Below are positions 58,250 to 64,000 of a DNA stretch of 64,000 bases, in pieces. Both the position numbers and the translations under genes were made by a program. The DNA is from Chondrosia reniformis (lineage: Eukaryota > Porifera > Demospongiae > Chondrillida > Chondrillidae), in assembly GCA_947172415.1 (NCBI GenBank), contig OX359196.1, forward strand, positions 4,156,501 through 4,220,500, given 5' to 3'. The notes below the pieces were generated by a model, which saw only the letters and a program-made list of their open reading frames with translations, ran no database searches and was not told where the DNA came from. Position 1 is the first letter of the stretch. Each line of letters opens with the position of its first letter.

Positions 58250-58799
58250 CTAAAAAACAAATGTTTAACAAAAAATGAAAGTGCATGCAGTAGTCCTTGG
58301 CAGAGTTTTAATTATCAATGATTAGTATAATATAGGGATGACCAGATAGTGCATGCACTGCATGGAATATTGGTAAAATTAATAAGATAATCGCAGACTG
58401 GGAATTAACCTTAACACCTGTGTTTCTGTTGTCACAACCACATGACATTTATGCATGCTTTGTAGTCATAGTAATATCATGTACTTCCTTAATTTCAAGG
58501 GACTTAATTTTCACAGAATGCGTTCTATGCATATTTATTACTTTTTTTTGGAATAAATTGTGTTTAGAAGCATTATACTATGAAATTATACTAAAAAGGT
58601 GATTTCATTGATATATATTTATGGATGTTTCTTGACCCTAGCTGATCAACAATTAGCAATATATATAATATATCAGGCAGCTAGTTTTCTCACAATGCAA
58701 ATATGTAAAGACTGATTGTGAAGCTTAATTTGAGGTTGCAGTGCATGCATAAAATAAAAATTCTTTTTATCCTTCAATCAAGAGCTGTGAATTAACCTA

Positions 58800-59079
58800 C
58801 AGTGAATCCTCGGTTATCCGAACCCCATTGGTCAAATGGCACAAAAATTTTGTTCGGATAAGTGAAATACAATCAAATATGTAGAACAGTAGAACGATTT
58901 CTTATTTGTTCTCTTTCACTTAGGCTTCGCAGTACTAGAAGACTCCGCCATCCTTGATCGAGCAAAAAACATTAGCGCGACTGAAACGTGTCACATTTGC
59001 ATACGTTGGTATCATAATTGTGTGATCCACGTGTCACGTGCAAGGTAATTTTGTGATCTGGATAATCGAGGATTCACTA
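58800..59079. mobile_element. MITE inside the transposon
   Basis: CAGTGAATCCTCGGTTATCC at the left and TAGTGAATCCTCGATTATCC in reverse at the right bound 280 bp, with TA at the left edge. It is a separate pogo-like MITE that landed about 550 bases upstream of the transposase start codon. Confidence 0.75.
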
Positions 59080-59128
59080 TATATATAAAATCTTTTTATG
59101 CTTGAACAAAAGGGTTGTGAAGTTTAGT

Positions 59129-59575
59129 GATTAGAGGCAGTGTTAAGAACCAATTAGGACTAACTTTTTTAACCTACCAAGCAAACGAAACCTCTGACTC
59201 AAATTTGAACTTGTGACAAACAGCAACAAACAGTCTTTATAGGATCTACATTTAGATATATTAAACAAAAAGATTAGAGGCAGTGTGAAGAACAAATTAT
59301 AGGACTAATTTTTTAACCTACCAAGTAAAGACACCTCTGACTTAACTTGTGACAAACAGCAACAAACAGCCTTTAGGATCTACAGTTAGACAATTTAAAC
59401 AAAATGATTAGAGGCAGTGTGAAGAACAAATTATAGGACTAATTTTTTAACCTACCAAGTAAAGACACCTCTGACTTAACTTGTGACAAACAGCAACAAA
59501 CAGCCTTTAGGATCTACAGTTAGACAATTTAAACAAAATGATTAGAGGCAGTGTGAGAAAATTGGGACTAACCTA
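59129..59575. repeat. Tandem repeat of about 135 bp, four units
   Basis: Four direct units start GATTAGAGGCAGTGT at 59129, 59272, 59406 and 59540; the second and third are nearly identical and the last is truncated. They lie just inside the right terminal inverted repeat. Subterminal direct repeats often bind transposase in other DNA transposons; that role here is inference. Confidence 0.88.
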
Positions 59576-59628
59576 CCAAGCAGAAAATCTTCATATGAAA
59601 AACTTTAAAAACCGCAAGGGAGGCATGC

Positions 59629-60086
59629 AAATCTTTTGCGCATGCGTAGTAAATGCTCGAAGAAACTTCGGTACAGGTCAAAGGGTAATTTTCAGCTTAG
59701 AAACCTAATCGAAAATTTTCGCCCTCCATTTTAATGACGTCATCTAGTCAACCTTAACCGCCCACGTGGCGTTAAATTGGTTTCCAAAACCTTTGTAAAG
59801 CTCTCGAATAAGTTTTACGTGTAAGGAGAGCAATTTGTAAGTCTTAAGTAGAATAAAATCGCTTTTGTCCGACGCTTAGTTAATATGTCCGATGTTCCCT
59901 ACATCCGGACATCGTCGTTAATGGTGCTTTGCTCCCGTGTTGCTAAAGCTCAGCGTACCAAAGTTGGTCGGCAAATTAGCAGGACCACGGGGTATGAGAT
60001 CATGCACAAGAAACCTCGTTTAGGCTTTAGAGGCAGTTGTACAAGCGTCCGATTTAACCTGGTGTCCGAATTTCAATCACTTACTC
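59629..60086 (-). repeat. Right terminal inverted repeat, 458 bp
   Basis: The inverted partner of 53740-54196. It ends CGAATTTCAATCACTTACTC followed by TA. Confidence 0.92.
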
Positions 60087-61600
60087 TAGTGACACTATAT
60101 TACGGCTCATGATCAAGATCCAAGAGATGCAATAAATACACACCAACAAGTTATAGGAAGCTACAAACACTAACATTTTACTAACATAACGGTTTACTAA
60201 CTTAAAGGTTATGCTGGGCACGATCCTCAGAAGCAGGACTTCCTATTAGATGGTTTGGTACGAGTGGTTTTAGGACAGTTAAAATGAACAACTACCAAAT
60301 GGATAAATCATTCGCTTAGATCAATCAGGTTTAAGGCCACTTTTATCGACCTTTGAATAGTTGAAAAAATAGGAGCGCAATGAGCTAGCTATATAGCGGG
60401 CGGAACCGAAATTCACTTGAGACTACTGTACGTACGATCCGCTGGACATCTGTAGCTATTTTATGTAGCTAGATACTTATGACTTACGTTAATTTTGTTC
60501 ACTGTACTATATTATCGTTTTATCGTATTAGTTTCGTCTCGTCTTTAGTTTAACTGTCCGCTTTCGGAGGTCAGTATGTATTGTCAGAGATCAGTCTGAG
60601 GCTTGGTCAGTGTCCGTTGTCCGGAGTTCGGAGGTGCCGCTACTCGGAGGTTCGGAATGTACTAGTTCTATGGGAAAGTCAATCGGGGGCGTAAGATTTG
60701 TCCGCTGTACAGAGGTTGTCCGCTTTTCGGAGAGTCCGCTATTAGAGGTTTTACTGTATAGAAAATGAAAGAAAAATTATTTTTAATATGTACAGTTGTG
60801 TATATGAAACACATACGTAAATACATTGTATATTCTGTCAGAGAAAAGTGAATCTGACTCTTTGAGAAATTAGAAGGTTCTGAGAAGTTAAAACACAATC
60901 CATCACATCACAAATGGGATCTGTTATATTTCAGTTTAAATAATGATCAATATTGTAGATTTGTTTACATAATTTAATGTAGTTACTTTCCTTTTGTGCT
61001 TTGTCCTAGCTGTTTATTAATTTGTTAAATGAAAGTAATTTATTTTTAAAAGGAAGTCCAGTTATACCATCTATATATGAGTGCACATAAATACTTTGTA
61101 TATATACATATATACCTATACTGAAAAGTGAATCTGTTTTAATTTCATCTACAAAAATTATGCAAGTTATGGTAAAGCTATACACCAGCACCTTCAGTCA
61201 TTAGAAAACTCCTTTGATCATGCAAACCATGCTTCAACTCCTACATACAGATTATATATCACAAGGTAAACATATATACTACAAATATACACAATAATCA
61301 AACCACAGATGTTTATGTTTACGTAAATATACATGTATATACGTACTATATAGATAAAGAGCCAATGACATTTGATTAATTGGACTACAACAACAATCAC
61401 AGTAATTGTCGAGGCCATGCAAAATCCAATGTCTCTCTCAAAATAATGAAAGGATTTCTTTGACTTTCTGTGTACTTAAATCTCTCAGACATATAGGACT
61501 CATCAGACTATACTAGTTGCATTCTAATACAATAAGCTTGTATATACGTATATATGACTATGTTTACTTTCAGATATAGGCTACCCTATATATTTTGCAT

Positions 61601-61908
61601 CACAGGATCAAATCTCAGGTTTCATATGGCATGATACCTATTTGAAACCTCTTTAACTGCCAGGTACTCAAGTATGCACTAATAGATTACACAGGATCAA
61701 ATCTCAGGTTTCAGAAGGCATAAAACCTATTTGAATTGCGAGGTTTCAGAAGTTATGAGAGTATGTATAAACTCGGAAAGAGGGTTGTGAAAAACTCGAA
61801 ACCCATGAAATTAATCTATTAGCACATACTTAAGCACCCTTTGAAACCTGGCTGTTCAAGAAGTTTCAAATAGATTTCTGAAACCTGATCATGAGATTTG
61901 ATCCTGTG
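61601..61908. mobile_element. MITE with CACAGGATCAAATCTCA ends, plus a partial copy
   Basis: From 61690, CACAGGATCAAATCTCAGGT TTCAG is matched in reverse by CTGAAACCTGATCATGAGAT TTGATCCTGTG ending at 61908. The same end sequence also starts at 61601, so a second, truncated copy lies directly to the left. GAAACC motifs recur inside. No coding content. Confidence 0.75.
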
Positions 61909-62681
61909 CATGCCATACTGATGCATCCAAGTAAGAAAAACATTGAGTTAGTGATTAGGGGGAAATTCTGGTCTGCATGCCTATATATCTTTACCAATAG
62001 AGTTTCAAGTATTACATGATAAATGTGTATATTACCCTTAAATGCAAATATTATGGCAAGATATTAAGAAGAGTATCTGTAAGTTAATTGATTCACATGC
62101 ATGCATAGAACTGCATGCATGCGTGTGTGTACATGTCCAAAGAGCATCTCATCCAAGCAAGCATGCCTCTTATGTACATGTGAAGATGCCAACAATGATA
62201 AGATTTATGAAGTTTGTGATGTGTACATGGCTTTGGAAAACCAAATCCTATACAAGATTGATCATGACAAAAAGACTGAAGCTGTGCCAGCCCTGTTTTC
62301 AACTTTTTTTGTTTTCCACATGAACTATCCTCCTGGCATTTCTCATGTTTTTCATTTTTTGAGTTTCTTTTTTTACAAGTGTAAATATATTGCATGCAGG
62401 ATTGCGTACCTATATACATAGAGTTTGGAGTCTGTATTCTTCGGTTCTATATAGATATAGATATATATATATATATACGTACGTATAACATTTGTTCTGT
62501 ATGTCATGCAATATAGAAAAGGTATATATATGTACGTATGTGCCAACTGGTAAAGGGTAACAAATTATTATAGGCATAACTACAAAATGTAAATCTCACA
62601 AATGATCAAAACTAGAAATGAGGCTAGGTTCAGTAGATAATTATAAACCAGGTATGCTGTACTCTCTAAGCCTATATAGGG

Positions 62682-62825
62682 ATGGCACAAAAACATGGCC
62701 ACCTTATATTCAATGTACCACTTTGCATTGTTAGCCTTACCAATTAAGGATAACAGTTTTGTTTCATTACTTTTCCAGATGTGTCAGTCACTGTTGCAGG
62801 CACTGCCATCATTTCTTGTATAACT
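62682..62825. mobile_element. Degraded TAGGGATGG-family element
   Basis: It starts AGGGATGGCACAAAAACATG and then follows, with many changes, the right-arm sequence of the foldback at 46950-47072 (GCAATGTTAG.CTTACCA, TTTTGTTTCATTACTTTT, CAGATGTGTCAGTCACTGTT). Its first bases also match, in reverse, the end at 47702-47724 (GGCCATGTTTTTTTCGGCCA). Confidence 0.6.
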
Positions 62826-63207
62826 TTTTATTATGACCTTAATTATCTTAATTCATCCACATGTATATAGAATTAATAAACCATAAAAATTTTCATTATC
62901 TTCACAATGCATGCAGCCCAATTAATTCAAATCTCAAGGGACAAAATAATTTTTTAAAGTAAACTGTAGTGAATTCAAATTAAACATATCAGATTAATAG
63001 TTTTAATATATAGTCAGTAATTAGCATGCCGACTGCCACCGTACTAATATTGCCCTGGTCACGTACAACCTGAACACTAGATCTAATAGGTAGCAAATAC
63101 ATAAAATATATATTTACATGTGAGTAATAGACTTTAAAATTCTTTTAAATCTTCCATGCAGAGTACGTACTTGTATAGTTTCAAAAGTGAAATCAATTGT
63201 AACTTAC

Positions 63208-63281
63208 TAAGATATAGGTACTGATGCACTGCCCTTGTTTGGACTGATAGTAGGATCCTCAATGTCATGCATTATTGCTAC
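63208..63281 (-). CDS. Possible internal exon, unidentified
   Basis: Between a CCTCCAG acceptor and a TTA|GTAAGT donor lie 74 open bases encoding VAIMHDIEDPTISPNKGSAS and a few more residues. Splice signals and composition suggest a real exon, but no partner exon was recognised in the remaining 700 bases and I cannot name the protein. Confidence 0.3.
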
Positions 63282-64000
63282 CTGGAGGATGAAAGATAGA
63301 AGGAATTTGCATACATTGAATTATTGAGGGTGTGATCATATATATTTATATGTAATCACATAAAGAGAATGGCAACAATTTATAAATTTAAAGAGGAAGA
63401 ATTGAGAAAATGAGGAAAACCTGGAAGTGTACGTAGGCTGGTAAATGTTTCAGATACATAAACTATTATGTACATACATATGTACGTATATGTATATATA
63501 TATACTCCCAAAAGTTAGGGGAGTATATCAGCAGAGTGTACATATATACAACCACTCGAGACTTCCATTGTGCCAGGTTGATGAGTCATATATCAAACAT
63601 GTACAGTTGTGGGTCTATGGCTTGACCATCTTTTTGAGTGGCTAAGGGGAAATCTGTTTCCTATCAGGTGAACTTCGCATCCTTTAATTGCTCAGTGCAC
63701 TCCTCAGGAGACATAAGTGGGTGGGGTAAAATCCAGAGTCAAATAATTAAGAGTATACATATATAGTACTCATGCAGTTTAAAATGACCATAGTTGCTTT
63801 GTCAAAAGTTTACTAAAGGCAATACTTTAAGGCAATACTTTAGGGCTATAATAAAGACAGCAATGCATTCTTTTTTGGCTTTAAATTTAAGCTAGGTACA
63901 TACGTACTAAATATATAAATATACGAACTTGGACTCTGATACCTATATATGTATATAGGGTAAAGTCTATGAAAGCTGCTACATATATATATTGTTTATT

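Larger units (their letters stand above)
53740..60086 (-). mobile_element. TA-targeting DNA transposon with transposase, Ulp1 protease and PHD finger
   Basis: The element begins GAGTAAGTGATTGAAATTCG and ends with the exact complement, with TA on each side (53738-53739 and 60087-60088). It spans 6,347 bp. Long terminal inverted repeats (53740-54196 and 59629-60086) are almost identical. Inside, all on the minus strand, lie the transposase exon (58249-56623), five repeated small exons, a Ulp1-type protease in two exons and a PHD finger. The DDD transposase and TA target duplications place it in the Tc1/mariner-pogo group. A second MITE (58800-59079) and a four-unit tandem repeat (59129-59575) lie between the transposase start and the right terminal repeat, where its promoter should be. 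Confidence 0.88.
53505..60756. mobile_element. Outer pogo/Tigger-like element, interrupted by nested transposon
   Basis: The left end CAGTGAAACCTCCGAATAAC (from 53505) and the reverse complement of the right end, CAGTAAAACCTCTAATAGCG (ending 60756), are similar inverted termini, each next to TA (53503-53504 and 60757-60758). Short internal motifs (GAGGTTGTCC, GTCCG, CGGAGGTC) recur near both ends. Removing the nested 6.35 kb transposon leaves about 900 bp without an evident gene, so this looks like a non-autonomous host element. Confidence 0.65.

Noticed and set aside
62042..62421. Two overlapping plus-strand and one minus-strand frames rich in Cys and His
   Set aside because: They result from GCATGCATG and ACATGT-type simple sequence; the Cys/His spacing fits no zinc-binding domain.

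Overview
This window is animal nuclear DNA. Genes are split by short GT-AG introns, the intergenic DNA is AT-rich, and the conserved proteins are metazoan: TRIM-NHL, a KLF zinc finger, GPKOW, DALRD3, EEF1AKMT2 and an animal haem peroxidase. Tight gene spacing and many TACGTA-type palindromes fit a marine demosponge such as Amphimedon; that assignment is inference. Exon coordinates were worked out by eye from reading frame, splice signals and remembered family sequences, not by database search.

Layout. 1-2352 is the 3' part of a CR1/L2-like non-LTR retrotransposon with a frame break. 2350-3640 holds fragments of three unrelated genes (EEF1AKMT2 exon 2, CLASP exon 1, aminopeptidase P). A single-exon TRIM-NHL gene follows on the minus strand (4004-6190). 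At 6498-8545 (+) is a five-exon EEF1AKMT2 gene, which converges on a minus-strand DALRD3 gene (16083 to 11886). A 3 kb direct duplication (7831-10997 and 11001-13970) copied the ends of both genes and left orphan exons between them. Upstream of DALRD3 on the same strand lie a KLF gene (16306-17232) and a 14-exon GPKOW gene (17460-34738) whose large introns carry MITEs, minisatellites and an interspersed repeat. A secreted haem peroxidase (36472-38782, +) comes next. After it lies a long minus-strand locus (41040-46263) for a J-domain protein that ends in a Gly/Ser repeat and a PD-(D/E)XK-nuclease-like domain, interrupted by one frameshift. 46264-51430 is mostly repeats, including a near-perfect 370 bp foldback and a retrotransposon relic. 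A two-exon polytopic membrane protein gene follows (51433-53059).

The most unusual object is a 6.35 kb DNA transposon (53740-60086). It has about 457 bp terminal inverted repeats and TA target duplications, and it is nested in a second pogo-like element. On its minus strand one chain of phase-1 exons joins a pogo/Jerky-type DDD transposase, five tandem copies of a small exon, a Ulp1/SENP-type cysteine protease with its H-D-Q-C residues, and a PHD finger. If spliced as read, one gene encodes a transposase fused to a SUMO-protease-like domain and a chromatin reader. This copy has an in-frame stop in the protease part and a lost splice donor in one repeat exon.

The last 3.2 kb holds MITEs and at most one candidate exon.
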